Shown here: positions 17,922 through 27,748 of the stretch, piece by piece
Position numbering within the stretch: position 1 is the first letter of the stretch
Layout: each line of letters begins with the position of its first letter
Assembly: GCF_900168065.1 (NCBI RefSeq)
Contig: NZ_FUZZ01000004.1
Location: 496,001-560,000 of the forward strand
Direction: 5' to 3'
Source of the DNA: Chitinophaga ginsengisegetis
Lineage (GTDB): Bacteria > Bacteroidota > Bacteroidia > Chitinophagales > Chitinophagaceae
DNA length: 64,000 nucleotides
Program-made: the position numbers and the translations under genes
Notes under the pieces: model-generated
The model's database searches: none
The model's input: the letters and a program-made list of their open reading frames with translations, nothing else
What the model was told of the DNA's origin: nothing

Positions 17922-18929
17922 ATGAGATCCATTATATATTACTTCCTCGCTGCTGTTATGTTTACCGGCTGCCGCAGAAACGAAGCAACCATGCCGGAGT
18001 TCAACGTGAACACCGATCAGCTGGCCTACAAGGCAGGCGACACCATTACATTTTATCTGTCCGGTAACGCCGGCGCTATTGTTTTCTTCTCCGGCGAAGC
18101 CGGTAAAGCATATGAAAACCGTAACCGGAAGTTGATGCCCGGTGTGGAACGCCTCGTATTCCAAACATCCATGCAGCAAGGCCCGGTGCCACCAAAGCCC
18201 TGCCCGGATTCCCTGCAGCTGCTGATCTCCACCAACCTGGAAGGCTATGACGCGGAACATATCAGCAAGGCTACCTGGACAAATATCACCAGCCGCAACA
18301 GCAAATGGCCCAAGTCGCTGGCCACCAGCTTTACCACCTCCGACTCTATCGATATATCAGATTTCAATAAGGCAGATAAAGTGAACATCGCCTTCCGCGT
18401 GCTGAATAAAAAAACCGGCGTAATGCCGCAAAGAAAATGGGTGATCCAAAGCTTTTCCCTCTATAATTTCTTACCCGACAGCACCAGCACGCCATTGTTT
18501 ACAAATTTTGCCAACACCGGCTGGGTACAGGCCAGCCTGCTTAACAACAACGAACCAGGAACCGCTGAAAACAACTATGTAGGCTTCAATGCCTGGAATG
18601 TAGGCACCTGGGGCGTTTCTGCGGCCGACAGCGTACGGAACAGTAATGGCATTCCTATCAGGAACGGCTACCCGGTTACGTTCAATCCCGGTACTAATAT
18701 TGATAATGATGATAACGACGACTGGCTCATTACTTCGTCTATCGACTTAAAAACCACCAAACCTGATGTGGGTGTGGTAGTGCAGAATGAAGTAGCGCTG
18801 AAATCGGCCACCTACAAATATGCTTTCAAAAAAGCAGGTACGTACCAGGTGACCTTTGTTGCTACTAATAACAGCCTGGAAGACAGTAAGAGCCAGGTGA
18901 AACAGCTGACATTAAAAATTCTACCCTGA
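17922..18929 (+). CDS. DUF5017-type surface lipoprotein
   Basis: 335 residues with a lipoprotein signal peptide (Cys17, FTGC). The N-terminal domain (NTDQLAYKAGDTITFYLSGN, FFSGEAGKAYENRNR) matches my memory of DUF5017, a beta-sandwich found after SusD in polysaccharide loci. The C-terminal half is a predicted beta-rich domain that may bind glycan. Its position directly after susD suggests a SusE/SusF-like surface glycan-binding role. That role is inferred from context. Confidence 0.8.
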   Translation: MRSIIYYFLAAVMFTGCRRNEATMPEFNVNTDQLAYKAGDTITFYLSGNAGAIVFFSGEAGKAYENRNRKLMPGVERLVFQTSMQQGPVPPKPCPDSLQLLISTNLEGYDAEHISKATWTNITSRNSKWPKSLATSFTTSDSIDISDFNKADKVNIAFRVLNKKTGVMPQRKWVIQSFSLYNFLPDSTSTPLFTNFANTGWVQASLLNNNEPGTAENNYVGFNAWNVGTWGVSAADSVRNSNGIPIRNGYPVTFNPGTNIDNDDNDDWLITSSIDLKTTKPDVGVVVQNEVALKSATYKYAFKKAGTYQVTFVATNNSLEDSKSQVKQLTLKILP

Positions 18930-18937
18930 CAGAAAAT

Positions 18938-21574
18938 ATGAACCGATCTTTTCTCCCGGCCATCGTGGCGCTGCTGCTTTTTTCGCAAACACTCTATGCA
19001 CAGGTAACACCCACTGCCAACTGGCAGCTGCAGGACGCTTCAAAAGTGCCGCAGCCGGGTGCAGCAATAGCACAACCCGGTTTCTCCACCAATGGCTGGT
19101 ATCCTGCTGTGGTACCCGGAACGGTACTCACCACGCTGGTACATAACAACGTATACCCGGAGCCGTTATATGGCGAAAACAACCGCCCCGACAGGATTCC
19201 GGAAAGCCTTTGTCGCACTAACTGGTGGTACCGCACGGAAATAAAAATACCGTCATCTTACAAAAACAAAAACAGCTGGCTGCACTTCAATGGTATTAAC
19301 TATACCGCACGGGTATGGGTAAACGGAAAAGATATCGGGGAGATACGTGGCGCCTTTGCCCGGGGCATCTTTGATATTACAAGCGCCGTAAAGCCCGGAG
19401 AAACGGCCGCCATAGCGGTATTAGTATCGCCGCAACCCAATCCCGGCGAGCCACACGAGCACACCATTGCGCAAGGCATGGGTAAAAATGGCGGCATCAC
19501 CGCAATGGATGGCCCCACGTTCCTGTGTTCAATGGGCTGGGACTGGATCCCCGCCATCCGCGACCGGAACACCGGCATCTGGCAATCCGTATATCTTAAC
19601 GCTACCGGTCCGGTACTTGTAAAAGATCCGCTGGTAACTACCGATCTTCCGCTGCCGGCATTGAATACGGCAGATGTAAAAATTGCTGCCACCGTACAAA
19701 ATATAACCGGCCAGCCGCAGCAAGGCATATTAAAAGGCGCCTTTGGCAACGTTGCTTTCAGTGAACCCGTGCAGCTGCCTCCTCACAGCAGCAAGCGGAT
19801 TACCTTCGACCCCGCCACACTGCCACAGTTAAAAGTAAAGCAACCCAAACTCTGGTGGCCCAATGGCTATGGCCCGCAAAATTTATACACCCTGCAATTA
19901 CAGTTTAATATCCAGGACAAAGTATCAGATGAACAACAACTTGATTTTGGTATCCGTGAAATCAGCTACACCACGCCCTCTTCAGAAGATCTTACTATTT
20001 CAGTAAATGGCGTAAAGGTTTTCTGTAAAGGCGGCAACTGGGGCATGGATGAAGCCATGAAACGTATTCCAAAAGAAAGACTGGAAACACAGATCCGCAT
20101 GCATCAGCAGGCGCATTACAATATCATCCGCAACTGGGTAGGCCAGAGCACCAGCGAAGACCTGTATGCACTCTGCGATAAATACGGCCTCATGATATGG
20201 GATGAGTTCTTCCAGCCCAATCCCTCTGATGGCCCCAACCCGGCGGATATCAATTTATACCTCGCCAACGTAAGGGAAAAAATACTGCGCTTCCGCAATC
20301 ATCCGTCTATTATACTCTGGTGCGCACGTAACGAAGGCAACCCGCCTAAAGTAATAGATGATTCATTGCGCAATATCATGGCCGAACTGGAGCCACTGCG
20401 GCTGTACCAGCCCAGTTCTACCTCCGGGCGCGGCGTACACTCCGGCGGTCCGTATTATACCCGTAAACCGGCGGAGTATTATATTTTCACGGAGTCGTTC
20501 AAAACAGAGATCGGCAGCTTTTCTATTCCAACACTGGAATCGGTGCAGGGCATGATGCCGCAGCAGGACTGGGAAGTGATCAACGACGACTGGGCCGAAC
20601 ACGACCTGGCTACAAAATATTACCGTAACATGATCGCCAAACGCTTTGGCGAAGTAGCCAACCTGGCCGACTTTGTAAGAAAATCACAACTCGCTAATTA
20701 TGAGTCGTACCGCGCTATGTACGAAGGCCGCAATGCAAAAATGTTTAACCCCTCTACCGGGGTTATTACCTGGATGAGTAATCCCGCACAGCCCAGCTTT
20801 GTATGGCAGCTTTATCACCACGACCTGGAGCCTAATGCTGCCCTGTTTGCTGTTCAAAAAGCCTGCGAGCCCATACATATCCAGCTGAACGAAAAAGAAG
20901 GAAATATACAGGTGATTAACAACCGGCCAGCCACCTTAAAAAACGCACGCGCACATCTTACTATATTCAATACAGATGGTACAGCAGTGCTCCAACAGGA
21001 TTACAACGTTACGGCCTTACCAGCTGTGGCAACGGATCTTGGACTGGTGAAATGGCCCGCGGATTTATCACCAGTGCATTTTGTGAAGGTAACGCTACAC
21101 GATGCCAACGGCACACTGCTCTCCGATAACTTCTACTGGAACACACTTCCATTAGGATCAGACCAGTTAACAGGACTCGAAAAGATACCCGTGGTAACCC
21201 TCACGGCAACGGTTAAACGCCACCAGGTACAAAACAACTGTATGCTGGAGGTGAGTCTGCATAACCCATCTACGCACATCGCGGTGATGGCGCACCTGCA
21301 GCTGCACCGGCAGGGCGGCGACCGGGTACTGCCCGTTTTCTATTCAGATAATTATGTTTCTCTCTGTCCCAACGAAACAAAAACAATTACGATAGAAGCC
21401 AGCGAAGCGGCCCTGCAAGGCAGCAAGCCACTGATATTGGTAGATGGATTCAATGTAAATATAAAAGCACACAACGATCCGGATGCAGCCATTGCGCTGA
21501 ATGAAAACGCACAGGTAAGCCATTGGCCCATCACACATTTACCCAGGCCCGACAGCACCACACAAAAAAATTAA
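18938..21574 (+). CDS. GH2 glycoside hydrolase (beta-mannosidase/exo-beta-glucosaminidase-like)
   Basis: 878 residues with a signal peptide (to LYAQ, residue 22). Order: GH2 sugar-binding jelly roll (about 25-210), immunoglobulin-like domain, TIM barrel, C-terminal beta domains. The acid/base glutamate is Glu466 in LWCARNEGNPP and the likely nucleophile Glu524 in FKTEIGSFS; both are intact. The overall pattern resembles beta-mannosidases and exo-beta-D-glucosaminidases rather than beta-galactosidases. It acts in the periplasm on imported oligosaccharides. It lies 8 nt after the DUF5017 gene, clearly in the same operon. Sugar specificity is not certain. Confidence 0.85.
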   Translation: MNRSFLPAIVALLLFSQTLYAQVTPTANWQLQDASKVPQPGAAIAQPGFSTNGWYPAVVPGTVLTTLVHNNVYPEPLYGENNRPDRIPESLCRTNWWYRTEIKIPSSYKNKNSWLHFNGINYTARVWVNGKDIGEIRGAFARGIFDITSAVKPGETAAIAVLVSPQPNPGEPHEHTIAQGMGKNGGITAMDGPTFLCSMGWDWIPAIRDRNTGIWQSVYLNATGPVLVKDPLVTTDLPLPALNTADVKIAATVQNITGQPQQGILKGAFGNVAFSEPVQLPPHSSKRITFDPATLPQLKVKQPKLWWPNGYGPQNLYTLQLQFNIQDKVSDEQQLDFGIREISYTTPSSEDLTISVNGVKVFCKGGNWGMDEAMKRIPKERLETQIRMHQQAHYNIIRNWVGQSTSEDLYALCDKYGLMIWDEFFQPNPSDGPNPADINLYLANVREKILRFRNHPSIILWCARNEGNPPKVIDDSLRNIMAELEPLRLYQPSSTSGRGVHSGGPYYTRKPAEYYIFTESFKTEIGSFSIPTLESVQGMMPQQDWEVINDDWAEHDLATKYYRNMIAKRFGEVANLADFVRKSQLANYESYRAMYEGRNAKMFNPSTGVITWMSNPAQPSFVWQLYHHDLEPNAALFAVQKACEPIHIQLNEKEGNIQVINNRPATLKNARAHLTIFNTDGTAVLQQDYNVTALPAVATDLGLVKWPADLSPVHFVKVTLHDANGTLLSDNFYWNTLPLGSDQLTGLEKIPVVTLTATVKRHQVQNNCMLEVSLHNPSTHIAVMAHLQLHRQGGDRVLPVFYSDNYVSLCPNETKTITIEASEAALQGSKPLILVDGFNVNIKAHNDPDAAIALNENAQVSHWPITHLPRPDSTTQKN

Positions 21575-21577
21575 CCC

Positions 21578-23452
21578 ATGTTTACATCGAGGCGCGACTT
21601 CCTGAAAATAACCACCCTCGGCAGTGCAGGCTTGCTGTTACCGCCTGTCAGCGCATGGGCGGGCGTTTATAAAGATGAACTGACTACATTGAGTGAGCAA
21701 TTGCTGGAACAATGGGGCGAAAGTTTACTGGCGCTACAGGTAAACCAGCCGCAGGTAAAAGGATTGCATGGCGGCATACTGTGCCCCGCCTGCGCCACCA
21801 TACATGGCCGCTGCGGCGATGCTATCTTCCCGCTATTATATCTTGCCAACAAAAGAAAAGAACAACGGTATGCAGATGCGGCCATCCGCTTGTACAACTG
21901 GATGGAAAACATGGTGAGCACGCCCGACGGCGCCTGGGTAAACGAAGTAAGCGTAAGCGACTGGAAGGGTATCACGGTGTTTGGCGCTACCAGCCTGGCG
22001 GAAGCGCTGATCCATTTTGAGCATCTGCTGGATAAGCCTACACAACAGCAATGGAAAAACCGTTTACAAAAAGCAGGTGATTATCTCTATAAAAATTTTA
22101 CGATCAACACCGGCAATATCAATTACCCCATCGCCGGCAGTTATGCTTTGTGCCTGATAGGTACCTATCTCCAACAACCCCATTTTATTACCAAAGGTAA
22201 AAACCTCGCAAAGGAATGCCTCGCCTGGTTTACTGCCAATGGCCTGATATATGGCGAAGGAAAACCGGTGCCGGAGAAAAGTGCAAAAGGCTGTTATTCC
22301 GTGGACCTCGGCTACAACGTGGAGGAATCCCTTCCTTCACTGGTGCTGTATGCAAAACTAATGAATGACACTCTCTTGCTGGACAAGCTGACGCACTCCT
22401 TAAAAGCGCACCTGGAATTTATGCTGCCCGACGGCGGCTGGGATAACAGCTGGGGAACCAGGAATTTTAAATGGACATACTGGGGCAGCAGAACCAGTGA
22501 TGGTTGTCAGCCGGCCTATGCCCTGATGGCTGACACTGACCCTGCCTTTTACAAGGCAGCCCTGCAAAATACCCGGCTGCTGGCGCAATGCACGCACAAC
22601 AAGTTATTACATGGCGGTCCTCATTATGTGCAACACGGGGTATTGCCTTGTGTAAGTCATTCGCTGGCGCATAGCAAAGCATTGGCTACGGTTTTGCTTC
22701 AGGCTCCGGCTATAAAAGAGTGTACCGGGTCGCTCCCACGGGAACATATATACGGTGTAAAGTCGTTTCCTGAAATCAATACCTGGCTGATCTCCACTTA
22801 TAAATGGCGGGGCACCATCACCGGGTACGACCAGGAGTATTCCATGAAAGGCGGTCATGCTACCGGCGGCGCTTTATCCATGCTCTGGCATGAAGACATT
22901 GGCTCCCTGCTTGTTGCAAGCATGAACCGGTATCAGATGGTAGAGAGCTTCAACATGCAGCGGGACAACGATCCGCAGTCTGTTTGCTTTACACCCGGCT
23001 TTAAAATAGTGTCAGGTACACAGCTGTACCAACACACCAATGATCTGAAAGCCACCATTGATTATAAGGAAAACAACGGGCAGATAATGTTTAACACGCA
23101 TTCATTACTGGTAGATGAAAATCAGTTGCCCGCTGCTTCGCCGGAATGTACGATCAGTTATATTTTTGAGAAAGAGGTGTTTCATATTCACGCTACTGCG
23201 AAAAGCGAAAAGGCCGTTTATAGTTTACCCGTTATCAGTACGCACAACGAACCCGTTACACTTCTCTCTGAAAACAAACTGGAAATACATAAAGCGGGTT
23301 GTATTGTGGAGATAAGCAGCAGCGCTCCCATAAAAATAACCCGGGCATTAACGGAACGTGCTTTCAATTTTGTACCCGGGCTCGAAGCCATTCCACTACT
23401 ATTTGAAACGAATAATATCGACATAAAAATTTCCGTAAGACCACGCACATGA
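21578..23452 (+). CDS. Tat-exported protein of unknown family in the glycan locus
   Basis: 624 residues with a twin-arginine signal (SRRDFLK, residues 4-10, then a hydrophobic stretch to SAWAG). The body begins with helical repeats that look like an (alpha/alpha) toroid (RYADAAIRLYNWMENM, GATSLAEALIHFEHLL, GGWDNSWGTRNFKWTYWG) and ends in a beta-rich domain, the layout of several polysaccharide lyase and glycosidase families. I do not recognise the family. It is 3 nt after the GH2 gene and overlaps the GH127-type gene by 4 nt (ATGA), so co-expression and translational coupling are likely. A glycan-cleaving role is inference. Confidence 0.75.
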   Translation: MFTSRRDFLKITTLGSAGLLLPPVSAWAGVYKDELTTLSEQLLEQWGESLLALQVNQPQVKGLHGGILCPACATIHGRCGDAIFPLLYLANKRKEQRYADAAIRLYNWMENMVSTPDGAWVNEVSVSDWKGITVFGATSLAEALIHFEHLLDKPTQQQWKNRLQKAGDYLYKNFTINTGNINYPIAGSYALCLIGTYLQQPHFITKGKNLAKECLAWFTANGLIYGEGKPVPEKSAKGCYSVDLGYNVEESLPSLVLYAKLMNDTLLLDKLTHSLKAHLEFMLPDGGWDNSWGTRNFKWTYWGSRTSDGCQPAYALMADTDPAFYKAALQNTRLLAQCTHNKLLHGGPHYVQHGVLPCVSHSLAHSKALATVLLQAPAIKECTGSLPREHIYGVKSFPEINTWLISTYKWRGTITGYDQEYSMKGGHATGGALSMLWHEDIGSLLVASMNRYQMVESFNMQRDNDPQSVCFTPGFKIVSGTQLYQHTNDLKATIDYKENNGQIMFNTHSLLVDENQLPAASPECTISYIFEKEVFHIHATAKSEKAVYSLPVISTHNEPVTLLSENKLEIHKAGCIVEISSSAPIKITRALTERAFNFVPGLEAIPLLFETNNIDIKISVRPRT

Positions 23453-25374
23453 AAAAAGTATGCTTACTCATCAGCGCTGCCTTGTATGTTGCAATGCCCG
23501 TAATGGCACAGCAAGGCCCTGCCAGGTTCGATAAATTCAGGGAACAGGCCATCACGGATGTTCGTCCGCAGGGCTGGCTGAAAGAATTCCTGCTCCGGCA
23601 GCGCAGCGGTCTTACCGGGCATCCGGAGGTATTATCGTATCCGTTTAATTCCTCCTTATGGGCAGGCGTTATTGACCGGGTAGGCGAACAACACGGCGCC
23701 AACTGGTGGCGATACGAACAAACCGCTTACTACAGTGATGGCATCCTGCGGTTGGGTTATTTATTAAATGATACGGCACTCGTAAATAAAGCGCGCGCCG
23801 GTATAAACTATACGCTGGCGCATGTACAAGCCAATGGCCGCCTGGGCCCGGAGCTATTCGCCAGTCAGTGGCCTATCGCTGTTTACTTCCGGGTGTTGCA
23901 GGCGGAATATGCCGCTACCGGCGATCAGCGGATCATTACTGCCCTGCACAAACACTACCTCAGCTATACGCCCGAAGAAATAGGCAATGCCAAACGCGCC
24001 ATTGTAAACATTGAAGGTATGCTGTGGACCTATGGTAAAACCAACGATCCCCGCCTGCTGGCGCTTGCGGAGGCAGCTTATGCCAAAGGCGGTTTTGAAC
24101 TGAATATGCAAACGGCTTCTTCGCCGGATACCCTGGTACTGCACGGCGTTACCTATATGGAAATGGCGAAGCTACCTGCCATCCTGTACACTTACACCGG
24201 TAAAAAAGTATATCTCGATGCAGCGTTGAATGCCCTGTACAAACTGGATCGTGATCATATGCTGCCGGATGGCATCCCCAGCTCCAACGAATTCCTGGCG
24301 GGCAAAGATCCGTTGCAGAGTCATGAAACCTGCGATATCACCGACTATACCTGGGCGGTGGGTTACCTGCTGATGGCCACCGGCGATGGCCGCTGGGCCG
24401 ATAAACTGGAAAAGGCCATCTTCAATGCCGGTCCGGGCGCGGTGTCCAAAGATTTTAAAAATCTCCAGTATTTCTCCAGCGTTAACCAGGTAATTGCTAC
24501 GGGACAATCCAACCACAACAAATTTGCGCATGGCTCTACCTGGATGGCTTACTGGCCCTGTCATGAAACGGAGTGCTGCGCCGGTAATGTACATCGCTTT
24601 ATGCCCAACTATGCCGCGCGCATGTGGCTGCGCGATACCACGGGAGGCCCCGTGGCAGCGCTTTACGGGCCATCCGTTGAAACGCTTGATTATAAAGGGA
24701 AGCAACTCACCATTACCGAAAACACCCGATACCCTTTTGCGGATCAGTTGCAGTTTACCTTTCAGATGCAGCAGGACATCACCATGCCTTTCACCTTCCG
24801 CATCCCCGGCTGGTGTACATCAGCTATCGTGAGCATCAATGGAAAAAGATACAATGGTGCATTAACGCCTGGTTCCTTTGTAACCCTGCATCGCAAATTC
24901 CGCAACAACGACCAAATCAATATACAATTCCCGATGCAGCCGCAGCTGGTACAATGGGGCCAGTGGGGCGTTACCGTGGAACGCGGCCCTTTACTATACG
25001 CTTATCCCGTTCCGGAAAAAGTAACCACAGATACCGCCACCTATGCTAATCTCGGTGGTAAAAAATCAGCAGATCCTGGTTTTCCCGCATTGGATATCCG
25101 CCCTGCGGGCGACTGGAACTATGCGCTGCTGGCACATCCCGCGCAATGGCAGGTAACAGAAAACAACAGCAATACTTATCCCTTTGAAACAGCCGCTGTT
25201 ACCATTAAGGTACCGGCCAGGAAAATTAACGACTGGCATTTATCAGAGAACCGTTACACGCCCCCTTTACCAACACCAGGTTCCTTCCACTATGAAACAA
25301 CGACCGATACCATCACCCTGGTGCCGTATGGCACTACCAGGCTACGCATGACGGTATTCCCGGTGATCCCTTAA
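23449..25374 (+). CDS. GH127-type beta-L-arabinofuranosidase (DUF1680 superfamily)
   Basis: 641 residues with a signal peptide (to MAQQ). The active-site layout of HypBA1-like enzymes is present: Glu293-x-Cys295 (SHETCDI) and adjacent Cys376-Cys377 (ETECCAGN), which bind zinc, one cysteine acting as nucleophile. It releases beta-L-arabinofuranose, or a related sugar if it belongs to a sister family such as GH146 or GH137. In this locus it points to an arabinose-decorated plant glycan. Start overlaps the preceding stop. Confidence 0.9.
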   Translation: MKKVCLLISAALYVAMPVMAQQGPARFDKFREQAITDVRPQGWLKEFLLRQRSGLTGHPEVLSYPFNSSLWAGVIDRVGEQHGANWWRYEQTAYYSDGILRLGYLLNDTALVNKARAGINYTLAHVQANGRLGPELFASQWPIAVYFRVLQAEYAATGDQRIITALHKHYLSYTPEEIGNAKRAIVNIEGMLWTYGKTNDPRLLALAEAAYAKGGFELNMQTASSPDTLVLHGVTYMEMAKLPAILYTYTGKKVYLDAALNALYKLDRDHMLPDGIPSSNEFLAGKDPLQSHETCDITDYTWAVGYLLMATGDGRWADKLEKAIFNAGPGAVSKDFKNLQYFSSVNQVIATGQSNHNKFAHGSTWMAYWPCHETECCAGNVHRFMPNYAARMWLRDTTGGPVAALYGPSVETLDYKGKQLTITENTRYPFADQLQFTFQMQQDITMPFTFRIPGWCTSAIVSINGKRYNGALTPGSFVTLHRKFRNNDQINIQFPMQPQLVQWGQWGVTVERGPLLYAYPVPEKVTTDTATYANLGGKKSADPGFPALDIRPAGDWNYALLAHPAQWQVTENNSNTYPFETAAVTIKVPARKINDWHLSENRYTPPLPTPGSFHYETTTDTITLVPYGTTRLRMTVFPVIP

Positions 25375-25394
25375 TACATTAAACCCTTGTAACT

Positions 25395-27629
25395 ATGACT
25401 ATCACAAACATCTCCCTTTTAGAAACTACTGCGGGTACTACCGCCAATGAACTTTGCAATCTGCTGGGATATTACACGCCGGGCGACGGCGGCGGCGGAG
25501 ACTTTTACTGGCAATCCACCAATACTACCGGCGACAACCGCGGTACCATCATCGTAGTGGCCGGCGCAGGCAGATGGCTCCGGGTAGACACCAATCTCTT
25601 CAACGTAAAATGGTTTGGAGCAAAAGGCAATGCCTCCACGGATGATACCGTAGCCATTCAGAAATGCATTGACACCGCCGCCACCGGCAGGACCATTTAT
25701 TTTCCAAAAGGTAATTACAAAGTAACCGCGCAGATCAATCTTAAAACAGGACAAACCTATACCGGCGAACAAGGCGACTACGGCATTGTAGATTCCCCCA
25801 CTCCTACCATCCTGGACTTTACCACTGCCACCGGCAATATCCATTGTCTCAACTTCGACGCCACCATTGGCGCTACCGGCCCTACTATCCGCAACCTCAC
25901 CCTCAATTGTGGCGAAGCCCTTACCGGCATCCGCTATTACAGTACCAACTATTCCAACTGCTACCGCCCTACCCTGCAAAATGTAGACATACGGCTGAAA
26001 GAAATTGCCGATCCCGCACAAACCTGCATATGGTGGGAACCGGTATATCTCGGTACCATCGACAGATGCCTGCTCCGCGGCGGCAGGATAGGCATAAAGC
26101 TGATCGGCTGTTTTATGAACCGCATCATCAATGTAACCACGCAGCAAGGTATTTATAACAACGGCAATCCGCCGGTAGCAGCCATCTATACCAGGCAAAC
26201 CAGGGCCGGCAAAACAGGCTCCTATATAGGCGGCAGGAACTTAATAGAAACATCCGAACCACTCATCATTTCTCCCGATGCCAACAGCGTGATGATTGAT
26301 ACCGACGGCGGCCTGATCATCCGCGACACCGCACTGGAAGTAAACAATGGCAGCAGCACCGGCACCGCAGCCAAAGCATTGATATGGATGCATAAAGATG
26401 GTACACAGTCGCCCTTCCGGTCGGACCTCCTGCTGGAAAGAGGCGCTGTACTGAACACCGCCGCCGCTACCGGCGCCAACAACGGCAGGGCGCAATACGG
26501 CATCCTCGTGGAGGCGGGCATGTTTACGCGGATCGTGGCCAGGGGCGTTTCATTTAAGGATAACCCCGTGGTGATCACGAACGCCGGCAATACCGGGCTT
26601 GCTACCTCTGGCACTGACTTCCAGCGACTGGATGTACAAGGCAACGATTTCGCTACGGCATATTATTCGGAGTATACCGGGTGGAAGCCTGCTACTGCTT
26701 ATGTTGTGGGGCAAACCGTGCAAAACGGGCTGAATGTATACATCGTGACAACCGCCGGTACCTCTGATGTTGCAGGCGGCCCCACCGGAACAGGCGCGGG
26801 CATCACCGACGGTACCGTGATCTGGAATTTTGTAAAAGAGAACACCGGCCCATTTCCGTTAAAACGTTACCGCGAAACCAACAACGATGTATACATTGTT
26901 GGAGATGCAAGGGGGGTGAAAGATAACCAGTTCATTAACGCCAACGGCTCTACGGAAAGATTCGGCGCCGCCTGGGGGTTTTTCAAAGCAACCGTTGATC
27001 CCGGCAGCATCAGCGATAACCAGTCGTGCATAAAACTACGGTACGACAACGCCCCGCCTTATAACACCCCCATGAAAGCCACGGTGGTATTACGCCGGCT
27101 GGCAGCAGGCGCTTCTGCAGGCAGGTTCAGCATGCAGTGTTCTTCCAGCGGTGGTACTAATTTGTTAGGGAGATGGGACTTCAGTAACATCCCGCTTAAC
27201 GAAGATAAACAGTACGTGGTAACCGGCTTTGCCATTCCTTCCACCATGCCGGTGGCAGACTTCTCCGCCTGGTTCCGCGACAATGCCAATCAGCCGCTAT
27301 GGGACAACATTGCCGTAAGATCCGTGCGCGTGGAAAAAGCCGCCACCTTTTCCGGCACCGTTACCATCAGCGATATGGACACTTTTGCAGATGTTACCGC
27401 ATCCAGTTTTCAGAGCAGCGATGTAACGCTGGTCAGCTACCCTAACTTTTTACTGCCCGGCACCGCTATCATCTCCCTGGGACTGCCCGTGGTAACAGCC
27501 GGTATGCCGCTGCTGCTCATCAATACTCCTTATATCAGTAACAGAACTACCAGCGGTTTTACCATCAACCTGTTTCTGAAACCGGGTACCGGCAATAGTG
27601 TTACGATACCCTATACCATTACCTATTAA
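25395..27629 (+). CDS. Right-handed beta-helix protein, pectate-lyase-3/tailspike-like
   Basis: 744 residues. After a short beta head (NLLGYYTPGDGGGGDFYW), the motif VKWFGAKGNASTDDTVAIQKC marks a Pectate_lyase_3 beta-helix (about 70-430), followed by a module at about 427-485 (WKPATAYVVGQTVQNG, then a GTS...TDGTVIWNF pattern) that is common in phage tail proteins, and a C-terminal beta domain. The N-terminus (MTITNISLLETTAGTT) shows no signal peptide, unlike its neighbours. Catalytic residues of a specific family could not be assigned. It may be a polysaccharide depolymerase recruited from a phage. It is followed by a stable hairpin. Confidence 0.78.
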   Translation: MTITNISLLETTAGTTANELCNLLGYYTPGDGGGGDFYWQSTNTTGDNRGTIIVVAGAGRWLRVDTNLFNVKWFGAKGNASTDDTVAIQKCIDTAATGRTIYFPKGNYKVTAQINLKTGQTYTGEQGDYGIVDSPTPTILDFTTATGNIHCLNFDATIGATGPTIRNLTLNCGEALTGIRYYSTNYSNCYRPTLQNVDIRLKEIADPAQTCIWWEPVYLGTIDRCLLRGGRIGIKLIGCFMNRIINVTTQQGIYNNGNPPVAAIYTRQTRAGKTGSYIGGRNLIETSEPLIISPDANSVMIDTDGGLIIRDTALEVNNGSSTGTAAKALIWMHKDGTQSPFRSDLLLERGAVLNTAAATGANNGRAQYGILVEAGMFTRIVARGVSFKDNPVVITNAGNTGLATSGTDFQRLDVQGNDFATAYYSEYTGWKPATAYVVGQTVQNGLNVYIVTTAGTSDVAGGPTGTGAGITDGTVIWNFVKENTGPFPLKRYRETNNDVYIVGDARGVKDNQFINANGSTERFGAAWGFFKATVDPGSISDNQSCIKLRYDNAPPYNTPMKATVVLRRLAAGASAGRFSMQCSSSGGTNLLGRWDFSNIPLNEDKQYVVTGFAIPSTMPVADFSAWFRDNANQPLWDNIAVRSVRVEKAATFSGTVTISDMDTFADVTASSFQSSDVTLVSYPNFLLPGTAIISLGLPVVTAGMPLLLINTPYISNRTTSGFTINLFLKPGTGNSVTIPYTITY

Positions 27630-27635
27630 ACCATT

Positions 27636-27662
27636 CACCACAGGCGAACCCTGCCTGTGGTG
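27636..27662. terminator. Hairpin after the beta-helix gene
   Basis: CACCACAGGC and GCCTGTGGTG form a perfect 10-bp stem with a 7-nt loop, 7 nt after the stop and followed by a short AT-rich run. It may end or attenuate the first transcript, splitting the locus before the fucosidase gene. Confidence 0.65.
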
Positions 27663-27748
27663 GATAATTTTCCGGGCGTTCACCCGTTTTAAGAAAGAAT
27701 CTGTCTATAAGATTTATATACCAGCGTGCAGGAAAAAAGAAAACAATA

